The notes: generated by a model not told the origin, from the letters alone. Shown: positions 33,938 through 43,470, counted from the stretch's first letter. The stretch: DNA of 45,168 bases from Alphaproteobacteria bacterium CG_4_10_14_0_8_um_filter_37_21 (GCA_002791835.1 PFNE01000049.1:232-45399); one strand, 5' to 3'. Program-made: numbers and translations.

Positions 33938-34990
33938 TTATGGCATACCTAATATTTTTTTAACATTTGGATCTATCACAAATGTTGTACCATCCTTTAG
34001 GGCTGATTTAGTTGTGGTATTTTCCTTATAGAAGAGGGCAAAAATCGTATGATATTCACCAATTGCAGCTTTTGGATTGTGTAGGATGCGCTTTAATTCG
34101 CTTGTGCCATGGGGCGCTAAAAAATTGCCTTTTATAGGGGCATAAGCCACGATGACACCTGCTAAATATAACGTGTTATGAATACGTGCAAATACAGGTG
34201 CCCCGCTTGTGCCAGGAAGAGCTAAGGCAAAGGGCGGTCGTCCATTTTTTTGCCATTTATATACAGCGTTCATTGTGCGTTGAAAAGTAGATTTATCATA
34301 AACAGTGTAGGGTCGGTATGTTTTTCTTGCATCAAAAAAGATTGAACTGTAGGCAAGGGTGCGTATTAACTGAATATCTTCCCCTAAAATACGCGGTGAA
34401 GATACAGGTGTCCATTCTAGTAGATCATAAGCACGCTTTAAAAAGGTAATAGGGGGTTTCCAAAATTTTAGAACATCCCAAAAAGATTGTAAGTCGCTTA
34501 TGCCATGACTGACTACTGTAAATGTAACATCCTGCGGCATGTCTAATTCTGGTAGTAGGGGGATTGATGCCCGATCAAGTATCGGTCTTTCAAGCGTAAT
34601 AAAAGCAATATCATACCGCGATGCTAAAGCATGATCGCCATCTAAATAACGTTGATCAATATAAGCAGAGTGCACACGATAAGATTTGCCTTCATCGAAT
34701 TGTGCATATGTATTGTGCAAAGGTACGCTCACAAAACCGTTGCGCACTAATTGTGGCGGGTTATTTGCAAGGATTGATACCAGTCCATGCGCAGCAGTTG
34801 CAATAACATTAGGTGCAATAAGCACACCAGAAAATTGCGATTGGCTATCTTGGCTGTAAATCAAACAGCATGACTTTGCTTCCGGTATTTTTTTTGCGTA
34901 TTGGATAAAATCATCGTCTGTAAAGTTGTGCCCAGGCACCATTGCATGAAGTGCAGAAAGAGAAAAAATAAGGATAAGGAAGTATAGCAT
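33938..34990 (-). CDS. Secreted trypsin-like (S1) serine protease
   Basis: A 350-residue protein with a signal peptide (MLYFLILIFSLSALHAM). The catalytic triad is complete: H68 (IATAAHGLVS), D127 (SRYDIAFITLE) and S262 (LPGTSGAPVF, a variant of GDSGGP with Thr replacing Asp). The body contains long insertions between D127 and S262, including a 90-residue part with WKPPITFLKRAYDLLEW. The usual C-terminal HtrA PDZ domains are absent. It is divergent from the MFS gene across the putative origin. A role in host interaction is possible but only inferred. Confidence 0.85.
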   Translation of the reverse strand: MLYFLILIFSLSALHAMVPGHNFTDDDFIQYAKKIPEAKSCCLIYSQDSQSQFSGVLIAPNVIATAAHGLVSILANNPPQLVRNGFVSVPLHNTYAQFDEGKSYRVHSAYIDQRYLDGDHALASRYDIAFITLERPILDRASIPLLPELDMPQDVTFTVVSHGISDLQSFWDVLKFWKPPITFLKRAYDLLEWTPVSSPRILGEDIQLIRTLAYSSIFFDARKTYRPYTVYDKSTFQRTMNAVYKWQKNGRPPFALALPGTSGAPVFARIHNTLYLAGVIVAYAPIKGNFLAPHGTSELKRILHNPKAAIGEYHTIFALFYKENTTTKSALKDGTTFVIDPNVKKILGMP

Positions 34991-35016
34991 TCAATGGATT
35001 CTTTATATGAAGTAAT

Positions 35017-35393
35017 TTAAAGGGTGTTTAAATAATGGTTTGTGGATTGTTATAGTATTATTAATAGTACCTTGTATAGAGCGCATAGTCCATTTCTATA
35101 AGGCAAATAGACGCTGATATTTTTTATATTTTCCACAGCTAAACAGAAAAAAATTTAAATATTAATATTTGGCTTTATATGCGCGTAACCGATCTTCCTT
35201 GTGAAAAATAAGATTTACCAATTATACAAATTAATTTTTCTTAAAGTTTGAGCAAAACTCTATATTTTCTGGGGCTTTTCAGGGTGTGATTAAAAAATAA
35301 GCACATCTGGAGTACAGGCGCAGATCCTTGCTTCCCACATATTTTTCCACAGCTTTTTCCACAAAAAGTGGGGATAAGTTAATAAACCGTTAA
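35017..35393. other. Candidate chromosomal replication origin (oriC-like)
   Basis: Within the gene-free, AT-rich gap 34991-35647 lie four 9-mers fitting the DnaA-box consensus TTWTNCACA: TTTTCCACA at 35129-35137, 35343-35351 and 35355-35363, and TGTGAAAAA (reverse strand) at 35200-35208. Two exact TTAA-N7-TTAA boxes stand at 35017-35031 and 35379-35393, the second just beside the last pair of DnaA-like boxes. The stretch 35145-35235 is almost pure A/T. This combination is the layout of the Caulobacter origin, where CtrA and DnaA compete. The neighbouring genes are not the classical ones (hemE, maf, parAB), so this is inference. Confidence 0.5.
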
Positions 35394-35647
35394 GAAATAG
35401 AATTTTTAGTCATGGTTGTATTTATCGTTAACATATTTAGAGGGGGATTTTATGATTGATGAATAAATATTGGACAATTGGTTTTTTCATTAAAGTACAG
35501 CCTATATAGAAAAAGAAAAAAGAAAAAAGTAAAATTAGAAACCTATGCATAAAAACGGGGTCAAATATACAAGTTTTTCTTTACTTATACCATTAATAAT
35601 ATGCTAATATTAAAAATCTGTTGTCCAAATTTAATATCGTAAGGCAT

Positions 35648-36877
35648 ATGACGCAATCTTTTATTAATAAATTTAAATTTATTCCGCTCAGTATATGGGC
35701 CATTGGGCTTGCTGGATTTTTACTAAATATTTCTTCTGTCATCGTATTTGGGTTATGTGCCCTATATATGAAATCGTCATTATCAACAACGATTGTTGTG
35801 ATAGCGCTTCTTGAAGCGTCTGTTGAAGTTTTATCAAACGTTACAAAACTGTTTTCGGGAATGTTAAGCGATTATCTAAGGCGCCGAAAAGTTCTTATGC
35901 TGATCGGCTTTGCAATGATTACAATTGCCAGACCTATTCTTGCCATATTCCCTTCAATTGAAGCCATATTCACGGCTCGATTTTTAGATAGACTTGGTAA
36001 CGGCGTGCAATCAGCACCCCGTGATGCTTTGGTTGGCGATATTGCACCAGCAGAATTTAAAGGGGCTTGTTTTGGTCTGCGTCAAGCGTGGAGCCAAGCT
36101 GGTTCGTGTGTTGGCGGGGGCGTTAGCTGGTGGTTAATGACCCACAGTAATGATGATTATACGTATGCATTTTGGATGGCAACAATCCCAGCGTTTATTG
36201 GCATGTGTATTTTATGGTTTTTTGTACATGAACCAAAGCCACAAGATGATCAAACAACTAAAGTTGTTGAAAATAAGAATCCTATTCATGTGCGCGATTT
36301 TTTGAGGCTTGGTGGCTATTTTTGGGGTTTAATGGCAATTGTTTTTGTGTTTTTCCTTGCGCGTATTAGTGAAAGCTTTTTGCTACTGCACGCAAAAGAA
36401 ACATTTTTTTATACAGCAGCGCAAACACAGTTTATTCTTATGTTCTATAATGGATTCAATGCTTTAATTTCTTATCCTGTGGGCAGTGTTTCAGACAGAG
36501 TGCCACGTATACGTGTTTTGATTTTTGGTATTATTACATTAGTAGGTGCTGATTTTTGCCTTGCTACAGCACAAACAGACTGGGTGATGTTACTGGGTGT
36601 TTCTTTATGGGGTATTCAAGTGGGTATTACGCAAAGTATGTTTATTGCCATTATAACGGATAAAATTCCCTTTGATCTGCGTGGAACAGGTATCGGTGCT
36701 TTTTATCTGATCATGGCAGCTGCCTTATTTATTGGTGGTAAAGTTGCAGGTGAAATTTCACATCTATATGATTTTAGATCAACATTTATGGTAAGTGGGT
36801 TTATTGCTGTTTGTGCAATGGTTGCCCTATTTGCATTTTCCACATTTCATGGAAAAAAAGACAAAATCAAGACGTAA
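35648..36877 (+). CDS. MFS transporter
   Basis: A 409-residue membrane protein with about 12 helices. The start at 35648 (ATG) is chosen for the AAGG 4-5 nt upstream; a TTG at 35621 is also in frame. The first loop reads SGMLSDYLRRRKVLMLIG, a variant of the MFS motif, and helix 4 carries RFLDRLGNGVQSAPRDALVG, found in a group of drug/metabolite efflux proteins. The second half has GSVSDRVPRIRVLIFG. The substrate is unknown. miaA begins 6 bp after the stop. Confidence 0.85.
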   Translation: MTQSFINKFKFIPLSIWAIGLAGFLLNISSVIVFGLCALYMKSSLSTTIVVIALLEASVEVLSNVTKLFSGMLSDYLRRRKVLMLIGFAMITIARPILAIFPSIEAIFTARFLDRLGNGVQSAPRDALVGDIAPAEFKGACFGLRQAWSQAGSCVGGGVSWWLMTHSNDDYTYAFWMATIPAFIGMCILWFFVHEPKPQDDQTTKVVENKNPIHVRDFLRLGGYFWGLMAIVFVFFLARISESFLLLHAKETFFYTAAQTQFILMFYNGFNALISYPVGSVSDRVPRIRVLIFGIITLVGADFCLATAQTDWVMLLGVSLWGIQVGITQSMFIAIITDKIPFDLRGTGIGAFYLIMAAALFIGGKVAGEISHLYDFRSTFMVSGFIAVCAMVALFAFSTFHGKKDKIKT

Positions 36878-36883
36878 AATCAC

Positions 36884-37822
36884 ATGATCATTAAACCATT
36901 TGTCGTTGTATCAGGACCAACTGCATCAGGGAAATCAGCTTTAGGTGTGGATATAGCTAAACAAATTAATGGCGCTGTTGTTAACGCTGATAGTTTACAG
37001 CTTTTTAAAGATTTGCCCTTATTAACAGCCCAACCACAAACAGCAGAAATGTTTGGTATTCAACATCATTTATATGGATATTTAGAAGCTACTACACAAC
37101 CCAAGGCTGGTATTTGGTTAAATACAATTTTATCTGTTTTAAATGAAATTTGGCAGGAAGGTAGAATACCTGTTGTGGTTGGGGGTACGGGGCTTTATAT
37201 TATGGCCTTGCTAAAAGGGCTGTCACAAATACCGCCTATTTCAGACTATGTTAAAAATAAAGTTCAATCTATATATGATCGTCACGATGATTTTTACGCT
37301 GATGTTATAGGGTATGATCCTTTAATAAAAAATTTATATCACCCTAATGATCATAAAAGGCTGAGGCGTGCCTTGGAAATATTTTTAGAAACCAAAAAAT
37401 CCATTATGCACCATTTTCAAGACCAACAAGAAAATGGGCTGAATAAGTATGCGTATAAGGTCTATCTAAAGCCTGATCGTGAAATTTTGTACGACCGTAT
37501 TCATAGGCGTTTTGATATCATGTTGAATAACGGCGCTATAGAAGAAGTTGACTGTTTTTTAAAGCATCATAAAGAAGCCAAGAACCTGCCTATATTTAAT
37601 GCGTTAGGTGCTTTAGAAATAGCGCAGTACTTAGAAGGCGATCTTTCACGAGCTTTGATGATAGAACGGGCTGTACAAAAAACAAGGAACTACGCTAAAC
37701 GGCAATATACCTGGTTCAACAATCAACTAGAACATTTTGATACCATAAATAGTGCGGAAAAATTAAATCATGAAAAACTGCGCTTTTTTTTAAGCAATTA
37801 TTCTTTGGGTAATGATTCTTAG
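36884..37822 (+). CDS. miaA: tRNA dimethylallyltransferase
   Basis: MiaA adds the dimethylallyl group to A37 of tRNAs reading codons starting with U. The 312-residue product has the P-loop GPTASGKSAL at 11-20, NADSLQLFKDLPLLTAQPQT, VVVGGTGLYIMALLKGLS, and the RRALEIFLETKKS helix with LYDRIHRRFDIML and QKTRNYAKRQYTWF. It follows the MFS gene by 6 bp. hfq, a frequent neighbour in other bacteria, is not next. Confidence 0.97.
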   Translation: MIIKPFVVVSGPTASGKSALGVDIAKQINGAVVNADSLQLFKDLPLLTAQPQTAEMFGIQHHLYGYLEATTQPKAGIWLNTILSVLNEIWQEGRIPVVVGGTGLYIMALLKGLSQIPPISDYVKNKVQSIYDRHDDFYADVIGYDPLIKNLYHPNDHKRLRRALEIFLETKKSIMHHFQDQQENGLNKYAYKVYLKPDREILYDRIHRRFDIMLNNGAIEEVDCFLKHHKEAKNLPIFNALGALEIAQYLEGDLSRALMIERAVQKTRNYAKRQYTWFNNQLEHFDTINSAEKLNHEKLRFFLSNYSLGNDS

Positions 37823-37919
37823 AAGGATGGCTTCTTTGTCACAGTTTAGAAACCAGAAATTTATTTAAAATTTTCATAATATGACCCTATATAAAATACA
37901 CAAGATTCATAAGGCTTCG

Positions 37920-39026
37920 TTAATGTGCTTGTTCTGTATGTGTCAGTAAACCGGTGCTTAATAAAAACGTAATAAGCACTGGCGACCATGCACCCAAAAT
38001 GATAGGAATTTTTTCGCCTAAGCTTAATGCATGCACAACATCTGTTAAAAAATGGATAACAAATCCAGAAATTAGCCCTAAGAAAATGAGCGTAGAGGCT
38101 TTTTTATATCGTGTTGGGTGCAAGCAAAAAACGGCAGCTAATAAAATAAGCGCTAATGCCTGGCCAATTTTAGCAAGCTGAACATGCCAATGTAAGTTAT
38201 ATCTTAAATCAGATAGTCCTGATTTTTTTAAGCCTGTAATAAAGCTAGATAAGCTCCAAAAACTAATGGTTTCTGGTTTTGCATTACTTTCTAGTATTTT
38301 TTTGATAGATAGATCCGTTTTAACGTGCAGGGTGCTAAGGTCTTTTTCACCATAATTTATATTCCAAGACTTAACGTCTTCCAGCAGCCAAAATCCATCA
38401 TTTAATGTGGCCTTTGTTGCCATATAACGTTGTTCTAAAGCACCAGTTGCCGTTGTTTCAAAAATATTAACATTTAAAAATATATTTTTAGCTAAATTAT
38501 ATGTTTCTATATTAATGACACTTGCTTTATTTTGTGTTTTTTCCCGAAGCCATAGTCCAGATTCATTAATAGAAAACTGACTATTTCCATTTTTCTTAAA
38601 AAGTGATGTGTATAAAACATCAGCGCGATTTTGTGTCATTGCAGAAATGGGATTAAATACAGCTAAGTTTAAAATACTTAGGGCAAGGACGCTTAGAATT
38701 AAACTTGATAAAATTTGCCAAACAGAAAAGCCAAGCGAACGGACAGCTATAATTTCTTGCGACTGATTAAAGCGCCATAACGTTACTTGTGATGCAACCA
38801 TGATAATGAAGGGGTAAAACATTTGAAAGTAGAAAGGCAATTTTAATAAGGTTATTTCTAGTAAAGATCGGCTGCCAATATAGGGTCGCCCCATGGAACG
38901 TCGCAATAATTCTATAAATTCAAACAATCCAACTATAAATAAAATGGCAATTGAAATTGTCATAAACCAAAACAAAAAGCGCTTTGCAAAATAACGATTA
39001 ATTGTAGAAAACAAGCTGATAGTCAT
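37920..39026 (-). CDS. lptG: LPS export system permease LptG
   Basis: LptF and LptG form the inner-membrane permease that extracts lipopolysaccharide. The 368 residues have three N-terminal helices (NRYFAKRFLFWFMTISIAIL..., FIELLRRSMGRPY), a periplasmic beta-jellyroll (about 125-260) and three C-terminal helices. The RFNQSQEIIAVRSLGFSVWQ segment is the conserved coupling region. LptG is preferred over LptF by overall similarity, with moderate certainty; lptF is not adjacent. The gene is convergent with miaA, with a 97-bp gap, so the organism keeps LPS export. Confidence 0.82.
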   Translation of the reverse strand: MTISLFSTINRYFAKRFLFWFMTISIAILFIVGLFEFIELLRRSMGRPYIGSRSLLEITLLKLPFYFQMFYPFIIMVASQVTLWRFNQSQEIIAVRSLGFSVWQILSSLILSVLALSILNLAVFNPISAMTQNRADVLYTSLFKKNGNSQFSINESGLWLREKTQNKASVINIETYNLAKNIFLNVNIFETTATGALEQRYMATKATLNDGFWLLEDVKSWNINYGEKDLSTLHVKTDLSIKKILESNAKPETISFWSLSSFITGLKKSGLSDLRYNLHWHVQLAKIGQALALILLAAVFCLHPTRYKKASTLIFLGLISGFVIHFLTDVVHALSLGEKIPIILGAWSPVLITFLLSTGLLTHTEQAH

Positions 39027-39115
39027 AAAGAATCAAAAAACAACATAAAATGGATCATATAAACACTTTATTAAGATATACCCCCTTACAATAAATAATC
39101 AAGGAAAGGTTTTTT

Positions 39116-39451
39116 ATGCTACGACCCTATTCACAGTTAAAGCAAGAAGTTTATCTTGCACCTAAACAATCAGTGCGTGCTGATTTGTCATCTGTTAAGA
39201 CATTTGCAATTGCTTTAAGTATATTTTTTTGTATTTGTTTAACCTTAACCTTCATTGCACAATCTTCTTTATTTCATGGGTTTGGAATACATGTTCAGCC
39301 CGTAGTATACCGCAAAACACTAAACCCATTTATCTTTTCAGCCGTCTTAAGCACAGCGACTGGTCTGATTGTTTTTGTGCAAAGTTCTATTCTTAGGAAA
39401 GTAACTTTTAACTTTCCTATGATTAAAGCCTTTCAACCTAAAAAATTTTAA
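39116..39451 (+). CDS. Small two-helix membrane protein of unknown function
   Basis: A 111-residue protein with two hydrophobic segments, about 29-48 (FAIALSIFFCICLTLTFIAQ) and 70-90 (PFIFSAVLSTATGLIVFVQS), and short basic ends. AAGGAAAGG is present 6 nt upstream of the ATG. It is oriented as rnj but separated from it by 219 bp. A perfect 9-bp inverted repeat (39394-39402 / 39411-39419) falls in its last codons. No family is recognised. Confidence 0.65.
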   Translation: MLRPYSQLKQEVYLAPKQSVRADLSSVKTFAIALSIFFCICLTLTFIAQSSLFHGFGIHVQPVVYRKTLNPFIFSAVLSTATGLIVFVQSSILRKVTFNFPMIKAFQPKKF

Positions 39452-39670
39452 GACAATAAACTTTAATTCCCAAATAAGTTTTGATGCACAGTTGTTAACT
39501 GACAACACTTTCGCATCATAAATATCGGATTGCAGTTGTCTTTTTTAGACTAATATTTCAAAAAATAGAAAAATATTAAATTCTTTACTGACTAGCGTAT
39601 TTTTAATATTCTTCGTACAAAAGCCTTAATCAGTGATATACTCTATGATGAATATAAAAAAAGGAAAACA

Positions 39671-41326
39671 ATGACTTATTTAATACCCAAAAAGCAAGAT
39701 ATGTGGTTTTTACCACTTGGCGGATCTGGCGAAATTGGCATGAACTTAAACCTATACGGCCATGATGGTAAGTGGTTAATGGTTGATATGGGAATCAATT
39801 TTAACGACAAACATGGTATCGATGTGATCACACCAGATCCATCTTTTATTGAAGATCATAAAGAAGATCTGGTTGGTCTTGTTGTAACGCACGCACATGA
39901 AGACCATATTGGTGCAATTCCACATTTATGGCCTTATTTAGAGTGCCCTATATATGCAACACCGTTTACAGCAGAAATTATTAAGCGTAAATTAGCTGAA
40001 AAACCATGGGGAAAAGATGTACCCATTCATATTATTCAATTGAATACAAAATTCTCACTCAGCCCATTTGATTTAGAGTTTATTCATTTAACACATTCTA
40101 CCCTAGAGCCAAATGCGTTAGCTATTACAACGCCACTTGGTACAGTTCTGCACTCCGGCGATTGGAAAATTGATCCGTCCCCAATGCTTGGGCAATCCAC
40201 ATGTGAAAAGCGCTTAAAGCAATTGGGTGATGGCGAAATTATGGCCCTTGTTTGTGATTCAACCAATGCCTTTAACGAAGGATCTTCAGGTTCAGAAGAA
40301 GACGTTTATAATAATTTATTAAAGGTTGTTGAATCTGAATCACAAAATCGGGTTGTCATTGGCTGCTTTGCATCGAATGTTGCGCGTATTTATACAGCTT
40401 GTAAGATTGCTGAAAAAGTAGGAAGGCGTGTGTGTTTAGTTGGAAGATCTATGCTTAATATGGTATCTGCGGCTAAAGAAACAGGGTATTTAAAAGATCT
40501 GCCCAATACGATTGATGAACGTACAGCAATGGATTTGCCACGCGACAAAGTCATGTTTATTCTGACTGGCTCTCAAGGTGAAGACCGTGCTGCGCTGTCG
40601 CGTATATCAAACAAGCGTCACCCGGGCGTTCAGCTTGATGCACATGATTTAATTATCTTTTCTTCGCGTGTTATTCCTGGTAATGAAAAATCAATTGGGG
40701 CACTTCACAACCGTTTATTGAAAATGGGCTGTCGTCTTGTTGTTGCATCGAATGATGACATCCATGTATCTGGACATCCTGCTAAGCAAGAATTAAAACA
40801 GATGTATGAATGGATTCGCCCCCTTGCCCTTATTCCAACACATGGTGAATATCGCCATATGAAAGAACAGGCTGATTGGGCTAAGAAATGTGGTATTAAA
40901 AAAACATATATACCTGAAAATGGTTTGGTTGTTAATTTAACGCCTGGCAATGTTGGTTTAGTTGACCAAGTTGAAGTGGGTCGATTAGGTGTTGATGGTA
41001 ATGGTTTAATCGCTATGGATTCTAATGTGGTTCGGGATCGTGAACGCTTAGGGACCAACGGAAGTGTTTTTGCAACGGTTTTCTATAATAAAAATGGAGA
41101 GTTAACACGCCCCCCAATAATTAACATCATGGGCATTATTGATGATAAGGACGAGCATGCTGAAATTATTTCAGAGTTAGAGCCAATTATTAGGTCACAA
41201 GTACGTTCCAGCTATTCTTCAAAAAGTGACTGTCATAAAACTGTTGAATCTGCTCTTCGTCAGTATATGCGCCGTACTTTTGAAAAACGCCCCTTAACGT
41301 GTATCCACCTTGTGAAAGAATCCTAA
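39671..41326 (+). CDS. rnj: Ribonuclease J
   Basis: RNase J is a metallo-beta-lactamase-fold endo- and 5'-3' exoribonuclease. The 551-residue product has the zinc motif THAHEDHIGAIPHLWP (H74, H76, D78, H79), LHSGDWKIDPSP, CDSTNAFNEGSSGSEEDVY and the beta-CASP motifs FASNVARI and SGHPAKQEL, plus a C-terminal domain ending YMRRTFEKRPL. AAAAAGGAAAACA precedes the ATG. It is the first gene of a three-gene cluster with murA and a DUF2948 gene; the murA start follows the stop directly. Confidence 0.96.
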   Translation: MTYLIPKKQDMWFLPLGGSGEIGMNLNLYGHDGKWLMVDMGINFNDKHGIDVITPDPSFIEDHKEDLVGLVVTHAHEDHIGAIPHLWPYLECPIYATPFTAEIIKRKLAEKPWGKDVPIHIIQLNTKFSLSPFDLEFIHLTHSTLEPNALAITTPLGTVLHSGDWKIDPSPMLGQSTCEKRLKQLGDGEIMALVCDSTNAFNEGSSGSEEDVYNNLLKVVESESQNRVVIGCFASNVARIYTACKIAEKVGRRVCLVGRSMLNMVSAAKETGYLKDLPNTIDERTAMDLPRDKVMFILTGSQGEDRAALSRISNKRHPGVQLDAHDLIIFSSRVIPGNEKSIGALHNRLLKMGCRLVVASNDDIHVSGHPAKQELKQMYEWIRPLALIPTHGEYRHMKEQADWAKKCGIKKTYIPENGLVVNLTPGNVGLVDQVEVGRLGVDGNGLIAMDSNVVRDRERLGTNGSVFATVFYNKNGELTRPPIINIMGIIDDKDEHAEIISELEPIIRSQVRSSYSSKSDCHKTVESALRQYMRRTFEKRPLTCIHLVKES

Positions 41327-42592
41327 ATGCTAAGCGTCCTAAAAATTCAAGGCGGCGTCCAGCTTAAGGGTGAAGTCAAAGTTTCTGGTGCTAAAAATGC
41401 AGCACTTCCTTTATTAACAACCTGTTTGCTAACAGATCAGAAAATGGTGTTTAAAAATACACCACGATTGTCTGATATTTTTACCTTAGTCGATTTGTTA
41501 GAAAAATTTGGTGTGTCGTCTGGAAACTTTGACCAAAATACCCTTGAACTTAAAGCGTCAAATATCACAACGCTTATAGCACCTTATGATTTGGTGCGCA
41601 AAATGCGCGCCTCTATCTTAGTTTTAGGACCTTTAGTTGCACGATTTGGAGAAGCTAAAGTATCGCTTCCTGGTGGTTGTGCTATTGGAACGCGCCCTGT
41701 AGATATTCATTTAGCGGGGCTAAAAGCACTTGGATGCGACATTGAAATTGATCAAGGTTATATTATTGCAAAAGCCCCTAAAGGGCTTATTGGTAATACC
41801 TTTACGATGCCTGTTATAACAGTCACAGGGACTGAAAATTTAATGATGGCAGCAACCCTTGCAAAGGGAGATACCACATTAATTAATGCTGCACGAGAGC
41901 CTGAAATTGTTGATTTGGCAAACTGCTTAATTGCAATGGGTGCTAAAATTACAGGTGCTGGAACAGATACGATTTGTATTACAGGGGTTCCGTCTTTAGG
42001 TGGCGCAACACACACAATTTTACCTGATCGCATTGAAACGGGTACTTTTGCGATGCTAGCTGGCATTACAAAGGGTGATCTTAAAATTACCAATACGAAC
42101 TTAAATTTAATTCCTGGCGTTACACAAATATTAACCAATGCAGGTATAGAATTAAAAGAAGAAGCTAATGGATTTAGGGCAACATCGACAGGAAAAATAA
42201 ACGGTATTGATATTATGACCGAACCTTACCCTGGTTTTCCGACAGATTTACAGGCACAAACGATGGCATTAATGTCGCTTTGTGATGGTGCATCGATGAT
42301 TACAGAAACTATTTTTGAAAATCGGTTTATGCATGTTCCTGAACTTTGTCGTATGGGGGCAAAGATTACAGTTCATGGATCATCTGCAATGGTACGCGGC
42401 GTTAAAGAATTAAGTGGAGCGCCTGTAATGGCAACTGATCTTAGAGCTTCAGTATCGCTTGTGATGGCAGCACTTGCTGCAAAAGGTGAAACAACTTTAA
42501 ACAGAGTGTATCATCTTGATCGTGGTTATGAAAATATTGAACATAAATTAATTCCCTGCGGCGCCCAAATTGAAAGGATTAAGATATCATGA
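41327..42592 (+). CDS. murA: UDP-N-acetylglucosamine 1-carboxyvinyltransferase
   Basis: MurA makes the first committed step of peptidoglycan synthesis, transferring enolpyruvate to UDP-GlcNAc. The 421-residue product has K23-N24 in VSGAKNAALPLL, the active-site cysteine C118 (SLPGGCAIGTRPVDIHL), ITVTGTENLMMAATLA, YPGFPTDLQAQTMAL and the final DRGYENIEHKLIPCGAQIERI. The start codon follows the rnj stop immediately (TAAATG). It overlaps the DUF2948 gene by 4 bp (ATGA). Confidence 0.97.
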   Translation: MLSVLKIQGGVQLKGEVKVSGAKNAALPLLTTCLLTDQKMVFKNTPRLSDIFTLVDLLEKFGVSSGNFDQNTLELKASNITTLIAPYDLVRKMRASILVLGPLVARFGEAKVSLPGGCAIGTRPVDIHLAGLKALGCDIEIDQGYIIAKAPKGLIGNTFTMPVITVTGTENLMMAATLAKGDTTLINAAREPEIVDLANCLIAMGAKITGAGTDTICITGVPSLGGATHTILPDRIETGTFAMLAGITKGDLKITNTNLNLIPGVTQILTNAGIELKEEANGFRATSTGKINGIDIMTEPYPGFPTDLQAQTMALMSLCDGASMITETIFENRFMHVPELCRMGAKITVHGSSAMVRGVKELSGAPVMATDLRASVSLVMAALAAKGETTLNRVYHLDRGYENIEHKLIPCGAQIERIKIS

Positions 42593-43089
42593 ACAATGCA
42601 AACAACACAGCACTAGAAACACAGCAATATGAGCCTTTGCGTTTAGTTGCAAAAGACGTACAAGATTTAGATATTATCTTATCTTTGCTTCAAGATTCTT
42701 TAATGCCGGTTGTGTCTATTGCTCATGACAAAGAAAAGAACACCTTATCTATTTTAGCGAACCGTTTTTGCTGGGAAGTGCTTGAAGAAAACGAAGACGA
42801 TCCTATATATTACCGTGTACACGCAGGATTTATGTTTAAAAATGTTGAAACCATACATGAAAAAAACATAGATCAAAGCGATAACACGCGTATTCTATCT
42901 TTTTTAACAGCCCATATTGATCAACATTCAGATCATTTATTTGTGTACCTGATGTTTTCTGATGATGGGTGTATTCGCTTAACGTTAAAAAATATTGACT
43001 GTACTTTAGCAGATATAGATGAACCCTGGTCAACACGTGCACGCCCAGAGCATTTGATGCCAGAAAACGATGAAACATTAATGCTGTAA
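42589..43089 (+). CDS. DUF2948 family protein
   Basis: A 166-residue cytoplasmic protein. Markers are the LRLVAKDVQDLDIILSLLQD beginning with SLMPVVSIAHDK, the NRFCWE segment (usual NRFRWE), YRVHAGFMFKNVETI, and IRLTLKNIDCTLADIDEPWS near the end. DUF2948 genes almost always follow murA in alphaproteobacteria, as here with a 4-bp overlap. The function is not known. Confidence 0.92.
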   Translation: MNNANNTALETQQYEPLRLVAKDVQDLDIILSLLQDSLMPVVSIAHDKEKNTLSILANRFCWEVLEENEDDPIYYRVHAGFMFKNVETIHEKNIDQSDNTRILSFLTAHIDQHSDHLFVYLMFSDDGCIRLTLKNIDCTLADIDEPWSTRARPEHLMPENDETLML

Positions 43090-43442
43090 TATTAAGTTCA
43101 GAATAGATATACACATACATTTTATCTGATCACAACTATTTAAGGTTAATCTTTTTATCAACCTGCCTCACAGGTGTGAAAAGTATGTCAGCAAAGGAAC
43201 CCAAAACTGCCTGGGTATAAAAAATGCCTTCCCAGTGGGGAGCAGAAGAGCCTGTGCGCATTTCTTATAACTGTTAGGAATTCAAGATTTTGAAACGTAT
43301 TTGATTAAGGGTTTCAGAGACAATAAAAATGCTCTATATCGGCGGTTGTTGGGTTCACTTAGGGTGAGTTTTCTAAACCCTGGTTGTTCGGTGTTGCAGG
43401 TATTGTTTTATAAAAAACGTGCATATATTTTCAGTCACATGA
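43090..43442 (+). other. Intergenic region with hairpins, possible non-coding RNA
   Basis: No convincing gene between the DUF2948 gene and the terminator at 43443. Small stems are ACCTG-CCTCA-CAGGT (43160-43174), ACCCA/TGGGT (43199-43217), CTTCCC/GGGGAG (43229-43243), TCAC/GTGA in the 43350s-43360s, and a long-range AGGGTTT/AAACCCT pair (about 43307-43313 with 43375-43381). Such clustered pairings could be a structured RNA, but no known family was recognised. Confidence 0.3.
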
Positions 43443-43470
43443 TAAAAAAAAGCCCCTTAAAAGGGGCTTT
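43443..43470 (-). terminator. Rho-independent terminator of the beta-barrel gene
   Basis: AAAGCCCCTT / AAGGGGCTTT (43449-43458, 43461-43470) is a perfect 10-bp stem. Read leftward it is followed by a run of eight Ts. It begins 24 bp after the stop of the gene at 43494. On the plus strand the T run is short. Confidence 0.92.

Noticed and set aside
39394-39419. Perfect 9-bp inverted repeat as terminator of the small membrane protein gene
   Set aside because: It lies within the coding region before the stop codon and has no T run.
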